From the NCBI GenBank assembly GCA_049890115.1, contig JBMHCC010000013.1:11046-75045 (forward strand): 64,000 nucleotides of DNA. Reading direction: 5' to 3'. The position numbers and the translations under genes were made by a program. Every line of letters starts with the position of its first letter. Positions within the stretch are counted from its first letter, which is position 1. This DNA comes from UBA685 sp049890115 (lineage in GTDB: Bacteria; Pseudomonadota; Alphaproteobacteria; Puniceispirillales; Puniceispirillaceae). Positions 54,835 through 63,574 of this stretch are shown piece after piece. The notes beneath the pieces are model-generated. The model had not been told where the DNA came from. It saw only the letters and a list, made by a program, of their open reading frames with translations, and ran no database searches.

Positions 54835-54842
54835 ACGGCTAC
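54835..54842 (-). promoter_or_regulatory. GTAGCCGT motif upstream of gltA
   Basis: Read on the minus strand, GTAGCCGT lies 17 bases before the gltA ATG. The same 8-mer lies at exactly the same distance from gltX (56291-56298). Role unknown: it may be at the transcript start or a shared regulatory site. Confidence 0.25.
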
Positions 54843-54899
54843 CCACCCCAAACGCATAGCTCATTGAAAAATAATGCGAGCGAATGATAGCCTATTCGT

Positions 54900-56273
54900 T
54901 TAAGAATTGCAAATTGATGACAAACGAGAAGAGACTTCTTTCATCCCTAAAATAACAGCAATATCTGTAATCGAAGGTGATGTTTTTGTGCCAGTTAGTG
55001 CCCCACGTAACGGCAAACCAATATCACGCATTTTAAGACCTTCACCTGCCAGAAATTCATTTAAAAATAATTTAAACTCATCAAGGCTAAGGTCATTGTC
55101 AGGAAGTGCTTTTTGTAATTTTCCTAAAATGACAATCGCATCATCTGTTAATAGGGCTTTGGCATCATCTGTCATCGCTGGCACGCCATCATAAATCAGA
55201 TAATCCTGACCATCAGATAGTGCATTTAGCGTCGCCGCTCTGTCTGTTAATAGCGGCATAGCGGCAATCAGCCTGTCTTTGGCTTGGTCAGATGGATTGT
55301 CATAATGAGCTAGGATGATATCTGCCAATTTATCCTCTGGTACCAAACGCAGATGATGGTGATTAATCGCTGTCAGCTTATCAGTATCAAAACGAGATGG
55401 TGATTTACCAACCTTTGCCATGTCAAACCAGCTAATAGCTTGTTCCAATGTAAAAAGTTCTTCATCGCCATGTGACCAACCAAGCCGCATAAGATAATTT
55501 TGTAACGCTTCTGGCAGAAATCCGTCATCACGATAGGCATCAACCCCAAGCGCACCATGGCGCTTTGATAATTTGGCACCATCTTGGCCATGAATCAGCG
55601 GAATATGCGCAAAGAAGGGCACTTGCCATCCCATCGCCTGATATACCATCATTTGACGAAAGGCATTATTGAGGTGATCATCACCTCTGATGATATGGGT
55701 AATGCCCATATCATGATCATCGACCACAACGGCTAGCATATAAGTTGGGCTGCCATCAGAGCGCATTAGAACCATATCATCTAGCTGCATAGCATTAATG
55801 GTCACTTCACCTTGAACCAGATCCTGAATGGTGATGGTGCCTTCATCTGGCATTTTTAGGCGAATAACAGGTTTTCTATCTGCTGGTGGATTGCCGCCAT
55901 CACGCCATGGGGAGCGCACAGATGCACCCGTTTCACGTGCCTTATCACGCAAATCAGCTAATTCATCATCACTTAGATAGCAATGATAGGCAGCACCTTT
56001 GGCAAGTAATTCTTGAGCTATCTCAGCGTGTCGGCCAGCATTTTCAGATTGCATGACAGTAACATCATCACCGCTTAAACCAAGCCAGCTAAGCCCGTCA
56101 TGTATCGCTTCAATCGCCTCATTTGTCGAACGCTCTTTATCTGTATCTTCAATGCGTAGGAGGTAGCGACCACCTTGTGATTTGGCAAACACATAGTTGA
56201 ATAAAGCAGTTCTGGCACCGCCAATATGCAGAAAGCCAGTCGGAGAAGGGGCAAAACGTGTGACAACGCTCAT
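54900..56273 (-). CDS. gltX: Glutamyl-tRNA synthetase
   Basis: A 457-residue class I synthetase. The HIGH motif is in APSPTGFLHIGGARTALFNY (residues 8-27) and the KMSKS-type motif is DGAKLSKRHGALG. The C-terminal anticodon-binding region is helical. Alphaproteobacteria often have two GltX paralogues, one charging tRNA(Gln) for the transamidation route; which this is cannot be told here. It is divergent from comEC and upstream of gltA. Confidence 0.94.
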   Translation of the reverse strand: MSVVTRFAPSPTGFLHIGGARTALFNYVFAKSQGGRYLLRIEDTDKERSTNEAIEAIHDGLSWLGLSGDDVTVMQSENAGRHAEIAQELLAKGAAYHCYLSDDELADLRDKARETGASVRSPWRDGGNPPADRKPVIRLKMPDEGTITIQDLVQGEVTINAMQLDDMVLMRSDGSPTYMLAVVVDDHDMGITHIIRGDDHLNNAFRQMMVYQAMGWQVPFFAHIPLIHGQDGAKLSKRHGALGVDAYRDDGFLPEALQNYLMRLGWSHGDEELFTLEQAISWFDMAKVGKSPSRFDTDKLTAINHHHLRLVPEDKLADIILAHYDNPSDQAKDRLIAAMPLLTDRAATLNALSDGQDYLIYDGVPAMTDDAKALLTDDAIVILGKLQKALPDNDLSLDEFKLFLNEFLAGEGLKMRDIGLPLRGALTGTKTSPSITDIAVILGMKEVSSRLSSICNS

Positions 56274-56290
56274 AATTAATTAACCTTTTT

Positions 56291-56326
56291 ACGGCTACAG
56301 ATGAAGATATAGACAAGGATGTAGCC
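56291..56326. promoter_or_regulatory. Motif and inverted repeat between gltX and comEC
   Basis: GTAGCCGT (minus strand, 56291-56298) is 17 bases before the gltX ATG. GGCTACA (56293-56299) also forms a perfect 7-bp inverted repeat with TGTAGCC (56320-56326), which ends 5 bases before the comEC ATG. The pair spans the divergent start region and may be an operator for both genes. Confidence 0.3.
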
Positions 56327-56331
56327 TAAAA

Positions 56332-58008
56332 ATGCCTATTCTTCCATTGCAAAATAGCGCAACAGCCATAAATGCACCATCTCAGCCGATACGGCATTCA
56401 CATAGTTTGTCTACTATTTGTGCTGTCTTTGCTATGGCTGGGATTATTGTGGCAGATAATCTGACAGATACCACTTTTTTGATGATGATTTTGGGGATGG
56501 CGGCACTGTCATCATTGCTGCCAATACGGCATATACATATCGCATTGAGTATAGCTATATTGGCACTTTTTAGTGGCGGTTTTGCCTCTAAAATTGAACA
56601 AATACGCTTTGATAATCAGCTATTACCACAACAAATTGATGGCTCATTTACCGCCACTATTGTGCATAGTGAAGATCAGATAGGCAATCGCAAACGCTTA
56701 TTTCTAATCAATCTGATGTCAGATGATGACAATCATCTATCAATTATCAGTGACCCAGATGATATCATTCGGGCAGTTGTTGATTTTTCCAAGCCAGTTA
56801 CCATCAGAAAAGGTGACCAGATTTCAGGTAATTTGCGCCTTTATCCTTTATCTGGTCCGTTATTTCCAGGTTGGCCCAATTATCAAAGAAGTGCATGGCG
56901 TGATGGGATTATTGCAACTGCCTATGGCCGCAATCTCACTATCATTGCAAATGATAACCCTAGCAGCAGAAGCTTTATAGACAGAATAAGGCATCATAGT
57001 GAGCAGCAGATAGATAGCCTTTTAATGAAAGATGAAGCTGTCTTTGCCAAAGCATTACTTCTTGGCAAGAGTGATAGATCTCATGAAGCGTTATTTGATG
57101 ATTTCAGAAATGCTGGCCTGTCTCATTTATTGGCGATATCAGGGCTGCATATGGCGCTATTTTGTTTTGGCATCTATCTGATTATCAGGGTTGTTTGCGT
57201 TTTGACGATTATGACACGCTATCCTATGGCGCATCATAAATGGGCAGCGATTGGTGCGCTCTTAACTGGTTTATTCTATTTAGGGTTAGCTGATGCGCCG
57301 ATAAGTGCCATTAGAGCCTATATGATGGCGGTGATCCTGTTGATTGGCATTGTAATTGATAGGCGCACAGTGAGTTTGCGTAATCTCAATATAATTTGCT
57401 TCCTTATCATCTGCATCTTCCCAACAGCTCTTTATTTGCCATCTTTCCAGCTGTCATTTGCAGCAACCTATGGCATCATTATGTTTTATGAGGCTGTGTT
57501 TCGCCATCTTAAACCCTATTTGCCAAAATTGCTGAGTGCTGTGATTTTACTAGCAGGCACCTCTATGGTGGCTATCACAGCGACATTTCCGATTATCGCC
57601 TATCATTTTGGTCATTTTACAATATGGGGTATCATCTCGAATTTAGTGGCTATACCACTAACGGCCAGTTTGATTTTGCCTCTAGCCGTTTTGTTTCTGA
57701 TAAGCCTGCCATTTGGTGGTGGCTGGTTGATAGCACCATTTTTCAATTTTGCGTTATCCTTATTGATTAACTTTGCCACATTTATGGCAAGCCTCCCTTA
57801 TGCAGAATTATATGTGCCAGCTCCTAATATTTTGATTTCTGCTAACATTTATACCGCTGGCAGCTTTGCTATATCATCTAAGGGGACTATTATTCAAATC
57901 TATCCCGCTCACATTGATAGCTGGCTGCTGTCTTTATTGGTATCTGTCACCGCAGCCAATCGGTGCCATTTTGCCAACGAGCCGCAATCTTCATATTGCC
58001 ATTTTTGA
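56332..58008 (+). CDS. comEC: ComEC/Rec2 family DNA-uptake channel, N-terminal and central part (frameshifted)
   Basis: An open frame of 558 codons for an integral membrane protein of the ComEC/Rec2 family, which carries single-stranded DNA across the inner membrane in competent cells. It has N-terminal membrane helices, a DUF4131/OB-like soluble part (about 90-210), and the Competence domain with LLAISGLHMALFCFGIYL (~residues 265-282), followed by many helices. From about residue 503 the frame loses membrane-protein character, while the neighbouring frame continues a typical ComEC C-terminus, so the last ~55 residues are probably out of frame. The gene is either a recent pseudogene or has a sequence error. 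Confidence 0.85.
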   Translation: MPILPLQNSATAINAPSQPIRHSHSLSTICAVFAMAGIIVADNLTDTTFLMMILGMAALSSLLPIRHIHIALSIAILALFSGGFASKIEQIRFDNQLLPQQIDGSFTATIVHSEDQIGNRKRLFLINLMSDDDNHLSIISDPDDIIRAVVDFSKPVTIRKGDQISGNLRLYPLSGPLFPGWPNYQRSAWRDGIIATAYGRNLTIIANDNPSSRSFIDRIRHHSEQQIDSLLMKDEAVFAKALLLGKSDRSHEALFDDFRNAGLSHLLAISGLHMALFCFGIYLIIRVVCVLTIMTRYPMAHHKWAAIGALLTGLFYLGLADAPISAIRAYMMAVILLIGIVIDRRTVSLRNLNIICFLIICIFPTALYLPSFQLSFAATYGIIMFYEAVFRHLKPYLPKLLSAVILLAGTSMVAITATFPIIAYHFGHFTIWGIISNLVAIPLTASLILPLAVLFLISLPFGGGWLIAPFFNFALSLLINFATFMASLPYAELYVPAPNILISANIYTAGSFAISSKGTIIQIYPAHIDSWLLSLLVSVTAANRCHFANEPQSSYCHF

Positions 58009-58405
58009 TGAAAATATACTCACTCATAGCCGTTCCCTTAGCCGGTTCTGGCAAAGTAGTTTGCATAAATTACTTGGCCCGCCTCAACAGATGACATCTG
58101 TGAATTGCCGCAAAAGCTGTGCCTTTGACATAGCAGGTGACAGGCTGGTTTTAGTAAATACAGATACAGAGCTACAAACAGCTTGCCACACGCCAAATCA
58201 TACCATTATCACACGATTAACTGTGCCAGATAATTGTGTTTCGCTTGTGATAAAACCACCTGATCCAACTCAGAATTATGCCATTTATCACAATGGGTTA
58301 GAAGCTGGTGTGACAGAAATTGATAAGCCAGCTTTTTACCTAAAGCAGCGCGTTTTTACAAAGGCGCCAAAAGCATGGCATCCGATTAGCCATAACGACG
58401 GATAA
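57840..58405 (+). pseudogene. comEC: Out-of-frame C-terminal part of comEC
   Basis: In the +1 frame, 57840-58405 continues the family pattern: a hydrophobic stretch (LTFIPLAALLYHL), a charged loop, a further helix (SIPLTLIAGCCLYWYL), then a small domain with RFWQSSLHKLL and paired cysteines (NCRKSCAF, TACHTPN). This matches the C-terminal extension of alphaproteobacterial ComEC. One surplus base, best placed in the TTT run at 57836-57838, would rejoin both parts into a protein of about 690 residues. A TTG at 57866 with no good ribosome-binding site makes independent translation unlikely. Its 3' end overlaps lexA by 20 bases on the other strand. Confidence 0.7.
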
Positions 58406-59030
58406 GGCCAGCTAGCTTGCCTTGAATGCGCACCGCATCTGAGCTGAAATAGCGTGTCTGATAATGCCTATTGGCAGGCTCTAGACCAATACGGCCAGAT
58501 TCTTTGCGTAAAGTCTTTAATGTTGCTTCATGTTCTTCAATTAAAGCCACCACAATATCACCATGATTAGCAACATCTGTCTTTTTAATGACAACGGTAT
58601 CACCATCATGAATGCCAGCTTCGACCATGGAATCACCAACAATTTCCAAGGCAAAATGTTCACCGCCGCCAATCATGCTTGCTGGCACATCTAAAAAGCG
58701 TGACTGATCTGATAAGGCTTCTATTGGTGTGCCTGCCGCGATTTGACCAAGCAAAGGCAGAGTTGTACTTCCCGAATTGCTAAAATCAGCCTGTATTACA
58801 TTATCCATAGTTGGGGCAGGGCTATCTGATAAGATTTCAATAGCACGTGCCCGATTTGCCAAACGCCGAATATGACCGCGTTCTTCGAGAGCTGAAACAA
58901 GGCGGTGAATGCCTGATTTTGATTTCAGACCAATAGCATCTTTCATCTCATCAAAAGAGGGAGCGTGTTCATTCGCCTCTTGATAGGTCTTTAGAAAATC
59001 CAAAAGCTGTTTTTGTTTCGCCGTTAACAT
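58386..59030 (-). CDS. lexA: LexA repressor
   Basis: A 214-residue SOS repressor. The winged-helix N-domain has PSFDEMKDAIGLKSKSGIHRL. The self-cleavage bond is Ala99-Gly100 in GQIAAGTPIEA, and the catalytic dyad is Ser134 (VGDSMVEAGI) and Lys172 (ATLKTLRK). The ATG at 59030 was chosen for the GAGGGA upstream and the conserved MLTAKQKQLL start. A LexA box lies 26-40 bases before it, indicating autoregulation. It is downstream of moeA on the same strand. Confidence 0.96.
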   Translation of the reverse strand: MLTAKQKQLLDFLKTYQEANEHAPSFDEMKDAIGLKSKSGIHRLVSALEERGHIRRLANRARAIEILSDSPAPTMDNVIQADFSNSGSTTLPLLGQIAAGTPIEALSDQSRFLDVPASMIGGGEHFALEIVGDSMVEAGIHDGDTVVIKKTDVANHGDIVVALIEEHEATLKTLRKESGRIGLEPANRHYQTRYFSSDAVRIQGKLAGLIRRYG

Positions 59031-59055
59031 TATAATTCCCTCTCGCATAGGTAAT

Positions 59056-59070
59056 GTTCTGATTATGTTC
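59056..59070 (-). promoter_or_regulatory. LexA box (GTTC-N7-GTTC)
   Basis: GTTC at 59056-59059 and GTTC at 59067-59070 are separated by exactly 7 bases, the direct-repeat SOS operator of alphaproteobacteria. It lies just upstream of lexA and downstream of moeA, so lexA can be expressed from its own damage-inducible promoter within the operon. Confidence 0.85.
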
Positions 59071-59114
59071 TACCACAAGGATGAGAACAAATCAAGAATA
59101 AGTTGCAAAAGAGC

Positions 59115-60329
59115 TTAAAAACCCTCTGGTAGGGCGATAATTTCAATAGCATCACCTTGCGCCAAGGCTGGGGCGAATGGCGGTCTAATACCAAGAGCAT
59201 TAGCGCTTACCATCTGATGTAACATGCCGCTATCTTGTTTATCAAAGGCTGTGAAATGCCAGTTACCAGCATCATCTTGATAGCTTTGACCACGCAGATA
59301 ATCTTCACGCTGGTCATTTTCTGGCAAATCACACTCGCAAAGTGCCATTTTTGATAGGCTGGCTTGCACTTTTGCGCCTGTCAATTTGGCAAGAGCTGGT
59401 TGCAGGAAGATAAGAGCGCAAACGACAACTGAGACAGGATTACCAGGCAGACCAATAAAAGGCGTTCCACCAAACTTTCCTGAGATTAGAGGCTTGCCAG
59501 GGCGCATAGCAATTTTCCAGAATGATAAGGATGCCTCATCTGATTGCTGCAAATCACCAACGATAAAATCATATTTGCCAACTGATGCCCCGCCTGTGCT
59601 GATTATCAAATCATAAGAGGCAGGATCATCTATCGCTTTGGTTAAGGCACCTTCTTCATCAGCTAAAATGCCCAAATCATGAACAATAGCACCTTGTTGG
59701 CGTAAAAAAGATGCCAGAAAGACAGAATTTGAGTTCACCATTTGCCCAAAACGCGGCAAGCTGCCAGCTGGTACAAGCTCATCACCTGATGATAATAATG
59801 CAACAGATGGCTGTTTTTTTACCAGCAGCTTAGACTGTAATGCCAAGGCACATAGTGATAATGAGCGTGCCGTAATCACATCACCTGGTGATAATAGGAT
59901 ATCATCTCTGGCGAAATCCTGACTTCTGCGGCGGATATATCGGCCAGGTGATAGAGGGACGGATGCCGTGATATGATTATCACTTTCATCTGTTTCTTCT
60001 TGCAGCACAATAGCATCAGCACCCTTTGGCAGATAGGCACCTGTGAAAATACGGATTGCATCACCATCTGCCAGCTCACCTTGAAAAGGATGACCAGCTG
60101 CTGACTCGCCTATGACCTGTAATTGTGCATCATTGCCCGTATCTTGTGAGCGAACAGCATAACCATCCATTGCAGAAATATCAGCAAGAGGGTGGCTTGT
60201 ACCAGCCCTCACATCTTCAGCAACAATACGGCCCAAGGCTTCGGCAAGCAAAATTGTTTCAGCCCCGCACTCTGGCAACTGAGATAATATGTCATCACGC
60301 GCTTCCTGAACTGGTTTTAGTTTTGCCAT
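59115..60329 (-). CDS. moeA: Molybdopterin molybdenumtransferase
   Basis: A 404-residue enzyme inserting molybdate into adenylated molybdopterin. It shows SAMDGYAVRSQD, GDAIRIFTGAYLPKGADAIVLQEE, VALLSSGDEL, STGGASVGKYDF and GKPLISGKFGGTPFIGLPGNPVS. The ATG at 60329 is preferred, immediately after the moaC stop with GAGG overlapping its end; a TTG five codons earlier is in frame. It is part of the trp-moa-moe-lexA operon. Confidence 0.95.
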   Translation of the reverse strand: MAKLKPVQEARDDILSQLPECGAETILLAEALGRIVAEDVRAGTSHPLADISAMDGYAVRSQDTGNDAQLQVIGESAAGHPFQGELADGDAIRIFTGAYLPKGADAIVLQEETDESDNHITASVPLSPGRYIRRRSQDFARDDILLSPGDVITARSLSLCALALQSKLLVKKQPSVALLSSGDELVPAGSLPRFGQMVNSNSVFLASFLRQQGAIVHDLGILADEEGALTKAIDDPASYDLIISTGGASVGKYDFIVGDLQQSDEASLSFWKIAMRPGKPLISGKFGGTPFIGLPGNPVSVVVCALIFLQPALAKLTGAKVQASLSKMALCECDLPENDQREDYLRGQSYQDDAGNWHFTAFDKQDSGMLHQMVSANALGIRPPFAPALAQGDAIEIIALPEGF

Positions 60330-60330
60330 A

Positions 60331-60810
60331 TTATTCAGCCTCAAAAACGCCTGATTTACCGCCTGATTTATGGGTCAATCTGATAGCCTCTATGCGCATC
60401 GCTTTATCTGTTGATTTGCACATATCATAGATAGTCAAAGCCGCGACTGATACTGCTGTTAGTGCTTCCATTTCAACACCTGTCTTGCCAGTAATCCGGC
60501 ATTCCGCAGTAATAGCAATTCCCATCTTATCATCATCAAGTGATAATTTGACAGAGACATGATCAAGGCCAAGCGGATGGCATAGGGGAATAAGATTGGC
60601 TGTTTGTTTTGCGCCCATAATACCAGCAAGCTCAGCGATTGCCAGAACATCACCTTTGGCAAAGGCTTGTTCTTTGACCTTTCGCACCGTATCAGTACTC
60701 ATCGCCACAAACCCAGCAGCAACAGCGCGTCTTTCACTTTCATTTTTGGTGCCGACATTCACCATCTGTGGGCGACCTGTTTCATCAAAATGTGTGAATT
60801 TATCAGACAT
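60331..60810 (-). CDS. moaC: Cyclic pyranopterin monophosphate synthase
   Basis: A 159-residue enzyme of the first molybdenum cofactor step, acting after MoaA. It shows NVGTKNESERRAVAAG, the catalytic segment LIPLCHPLGLDHVSV and TGKTGVEMEALTAVSVAALTIYDMCKS. It follows trpC by 16 bases and moeA starts 1 base after its stop. moaA is not in the window. Confidence 0.96.
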   Translation of the reverse strand: MSDKFTHFDETGRPQMVNVGTKNESERRAVAAGFVAMSTDTVRKVKEQAFAKGDVLAIAELAGIMGAKQTANLIPLCHPLGLDHVSVKLSLDDDKMGIAITAECRITGKTGVEMEALTAVSVAALTIYDMCKSTDKAMRIEAIRLTHKSGGKSGVFEAE

Positions 60811-60826
60811 TGATTTGCTCGCTTAT

Positions 60827-61621
60827 TCAGGCAGGTTGCGCAAGGATTGTTTGGGTGGCAGCTTTGACATCTTCCTGACGCATCAGAGATTCTCCGATAA
60901 GGAAACATCGTGCCCCTTTATCTGCCATATAGGCCAGATCAGCTGGCGTAAACAGGCCTGATTCTGCAACAGCAATTCTGTCAGATGGCAGTTTTGGCAG
61001 CATCGCCGCACCAACATCCAGTGATATTTCCATTGTCTTCAAATTGCGGTTATTAATCCCCATTAATGGCGATTTTAGCAAACAGGCACGCTCTAGCTCA
61101 CTTTCATCATGCACTTCAATCAGCACATCCATGCCAAATTGATGGGCACAAGCCTCTAATTCAAGAGCTTGTTCATCTGATAAAGATGCCATAATCAGCA
61201 ATATACAATCAGCACCAAGGCCGCGCGCCTCGATAATCTGAGCTGGGTCTATCATAAAATCTTTGCGTAAAACCGGCAGATTGACAGCAGCACGCGCCGC
61301 AACAAGATAATCATTATGACCCTGAAAATAGGTCTGGTCAGTTAAAATAGACAGACATGTTGCACCGCCAGCTTCATAAGATTGTGCCAATGAAACAGGC
61401 TGAAAATCAGCTCTGATAAGACCTTTTGATGGGCTTGCTTTTTTCAATTCTGCAATCAGGCCATAACCTGTTTGAGATGCAGAACGCAAAGCAGCTGTAA
61501 AGCCACGTGTTGGCGATGCATTCTTGGCTAATTCCTCTAAATCAGCGATGCTATAACGTTGTAATAGGGCTGATACTTCGTCTGCTTTTTTTGCGTTAAT
61601 CTCGGCTAGCACATCTTTCAT
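60827..61621 (-). CDS. trpC: Indole-3-glycerol phosphate synthase
   Basis: A 264-residue TIM barrel closing the indole ring. It shows LIAELKKASPSKGLIRADF, VLRKDFMIDPAQIIEARGLGAD, GINNRNLKTMEISLD and VAESGLFTPAD. It is monofunctional, not fused to TrpF. It overlaps trpD by 4 bases. Confidence 0.96.
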   Translation of the reverse strand: MKDVLAEINAKKADEVSALLQRYSIADLEELAKNASPTRGFTAALRSASQTGYGLIAELKKASPSKGLIRADFQPVSLAQSYEAGGATCLSILTDQTYFQGHNDYLVAARAAVNLPVLRKDFMIDPAQIIEARGLGADCILLIMASLSDEQALELEACAHQFGMDVLIEVHDESELERACLLKSPLMGINNRNLKTMEISLDVGAAMLPKLPSDRIAVAESGLFTPADLAYMADKGARCFLIGESLMRQEDVKAATQTILAQPA

Positions 61622-62655
61622 GAAACGGCATCCTGATTGGTGATAGCAATAAGCTTATCAAGGGCTTGCAAAGCGGCACCAGAGGCAAGTGATTGACGCG
61701 CTCTATCAAGCCCTTCTTGGATGGTTTCAGCGTGGCCAGAGCCGCTAAGGGCTGCTGCTGCATTGAACAATACAATATCACGATAAGCCGCACTTGCATT
61801 ATCATCATTTGCAAGTAAGGCACGTAATGAGCGTGCATTTTCAGCCCCATCACCACCTTTTAAATCTGCTAATTTTGATGGTGCAATATCATAATCTTCT
61901 GGCGAAATTTCAAATTCTGAAATCACCCCATCTTTTAATTCTGCGACTATGGTCTTTGTTGTGGTTGTCACCTCATCAAGGCCATCTGCACCATGTACGA
62001 CCCAGGCATTCTTTGTACCAAGTGCATGCAAGGCCTCAGCAAAAGGACGGCACCATTGGCTGTCATAAACACCAACCATGATGCGATCTACTAAAGCAGG
62101 ATTTGATAGCGGGCCAAGCAAATTAAAAATGGTTCTTGTGCCTAACTCAGCACGAACAGGACCAACATGACGCATCGCGCTATGATGCCGCGGTGCCATC
62201 AAAAAACAGATGTTTGCTTCCTGTAAAGCTTGTTCCAATCGCGCAAAATCACAATCAAGATTAACGCCAAGTGATGTCAGAACATCAGCGGCACCAGATT
62301 TCGATGAAACAGCTCTGTTACCATGTTTGGCAACTGGTACATTGCACCCTGCCACAACAAAGGCTGTGGCTGTTGAGATGTTGTAAGTGCCTACACCATC
62401 ACCACCTGTACCAACAATATCAATCGCATCTTTGGGAGCTGTGATTAGCTGTGCCATAGAGCGCAAGGTCGCGGCACCAGCTGTGATATCAGCTGGTGTC
62501 TCACCTCTCATCTTCAGAGCTATTAGAAAGGCTGAGATAAGGGTAGGGGAGACCTCACCAGACATGATCTCACCAAAACCGCTTCTAATCTCACTCTCAT
62601 CATAGGGCTGATTGGCAGTGATTTTTTGAACGAGGGCACGAATAATATCAGACAT
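61618..62655 (-). CDS. trpD: Anthranilate phosphoribosyltransferase
   Basis: A 345-residue enzyme joining anthranilate to PRPP. It shows DIVGTGGDGVGTYNISTATA, KHGNRAVSSKSGAADVLTSLG and RTIFNLLGPLSNPA, followed by the GADGLDE motif. Its start overlaps the trpG end by 8 bases, and its end overlaps trpC. Confidence 0.96.
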   Translation of the reverse strand: MSDIIRALVQKITANQPYDESEIRSGFGEIMSGEVSPTLISAFLIALKMRGETPADITAGAATLRSMAQLITAPKDAIDIVGTGGDGVGTYNISTATAFVVAGCNVPVAKHGNRAVSSKSGAADVLTSLGVNLDCDFARLEQALQEANICFLMAPRHHSAMRHVGPVRAELGTRTIFNLLGPLSNPALVDRIMVGVYDSQWCRPFAEALHALGTKNAWVVHGADGLDEVTTTTKTIVAELKDGVISEFEISPEDYDIAPSKLADLKGGDGAENARSLRALLANDDNASAAYRDIVLFNAAAALSGSGHAETIQEGLDRARQSLASGAALQALDKLIAITNQDAVS

Positions 62656-63304
62656 GTAATTGTTCCGGGAATTTTTTATCTAAACGGATGATTTGCTCTT
62701 CAAGCCGGCGAATTTCCGCTTCCTCTGGGATATTATGCCCACATAAAGCTAGGAAATTAGCAAGCATGCGATAGCCCCCGACAGATGCGATGCTTTCAGG
62801 GTGAAATTGCACGCCATGAACGGCCATAGAGCGATGTGATAGCCCCATCACGATACCTTGCGATGTCTCAGCTGTTATCTCTAACTCTTCAGGCAAATTG
62901 GCAATATCGGCGATAAGGGAATGATAGCGTGTGACAGGCACTTCTGGCGGTACATCAGCAAAAATACCATTATTGTGATGCGTAATCAGCGATAATTTGC
63001 CATGCACAGGCGGGTCAAAAGCTGACAATGTCCCACCAAAGGCGGCACAAATAGCCTGCATACCCAAACAAACACCAAATACAGGCACTTTGCCAGCTGC
63101 CTTTTGGATTAACTCAATAATAACGCCAGCATCCTGAGGCGTACCAGGGCCAGGGGAGATGATAAATCCCTGCGGTGCCATCTCAATAAATTCATCAGCG
63201 CTGTAGGCATCATTGCGTATGGTTTTAACATCAGCACCCAAATCAGACAGAAAATGCCATAAATTCCAAGTGAAGCTGTCATAATTATCAATTAAAATGA
63301 ACAT
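62648..63304 (-). CDS. trpG: Anthranilate synthase component II (glutamine amidotransferase)
   Basis: A 218-residue class I glutamine amidotransferase that gives ammonia to TrpE. It shows the nucleophile Cys79 in FGVCLGMQAI and the His-Glu pair in VQFHPESIAS. It starts a trpG-trpD-trpC-moaC-moeA-lexA operon. In some bacteria the same protein also serves as PabA in folate synthesis. No Trp-rich leader peptide was seen upstream, so classical attenuation is not evident. Confidence 0.93.
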   Translation of the reverse strand: MFILIDNYDSFTWNLWHFLSDLGADVKTIRNDAYSADEFIEMAPQGFIISPGPGTPQDAGVIIELIQKAAGKVPVFGVCLGMQAICAAFGGTLSAFDPPVHGKLSLITHHNNGIFADVPPEVPVTRYHSLIADIANLPEELEITAETSQGIVMGLSHRSMAVHGVQFHPESIASVGGYRMLANFLALCGHNIPEEAEIRRLEEQIIRLDKKFPEQLHV

Positions 63305-63420
63305 CTGCTTTGCATCTTAAATTATCTGTAATTCGCGCCTATAATGACAAAGCAAAGACTGTTTTGACAGCCTAGATTGAAAAAAAGCGGTAAAAAAAAT
63401 CTAATTTTTCGAGAAAATAG

Positions 63421-63442
63421 ATATGGTAAAATAATACCATAT
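63421..63442. repeat. Perfect 8-bp inverted repeat between trpG and rplM
   Basis: ATATGGTA (63421-63428) and TACCATAT (63435-63442) are perfect complements with a 6-base AT spacer, followed by TTTTA. It lies in the very AT-rich 270-base divergent region and could be an operator or a small terminator-like hairpin. Confidence 0.4.
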
Positions 63443-63538
63443 TTTTATATCATTGTTTTTATTCATTTATTTACATTATTTTTAAAAATTAATGCTTGTT
63501 TTTTCAAAATCTATCCTGTAGAACCCAATTCAGATTTG

Positions 63539-63559
63539 CCGCAATTCGCGGTTTTTTTT
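63539..63559 (+). promoter_or_regulatory. Terminator-like hairpin just before rplM
   Basis: CCGC (63539-63542) and GCGG (63548-63551) form a short GC stem around AATTC, followed by eight T residues, only 15 bases before the rplM ATG. The TGGAG ribosome-binding site comes directly after. The layout suggests attenuation of the ribosomal operon, though the stem is short. Confidence 0.4.
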
Positions 63560-63574
63560 AATGGAGTTTTCCAA

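Noticed and set aside
57866..58405. Independent gene for a 179-residue protein after comEC
   Set aside because: It would start at a TTG without a ribosome-binding site, and its reading frame continues the ComEC C-terminus; treated as the out-of-frame part of comEC.
63305..63574. Trp attenuator leader peptide upstream of trpG
   Set aside because: The minus strand of this region has no run of Trp codons and no matching terminator/antiterminator pair.
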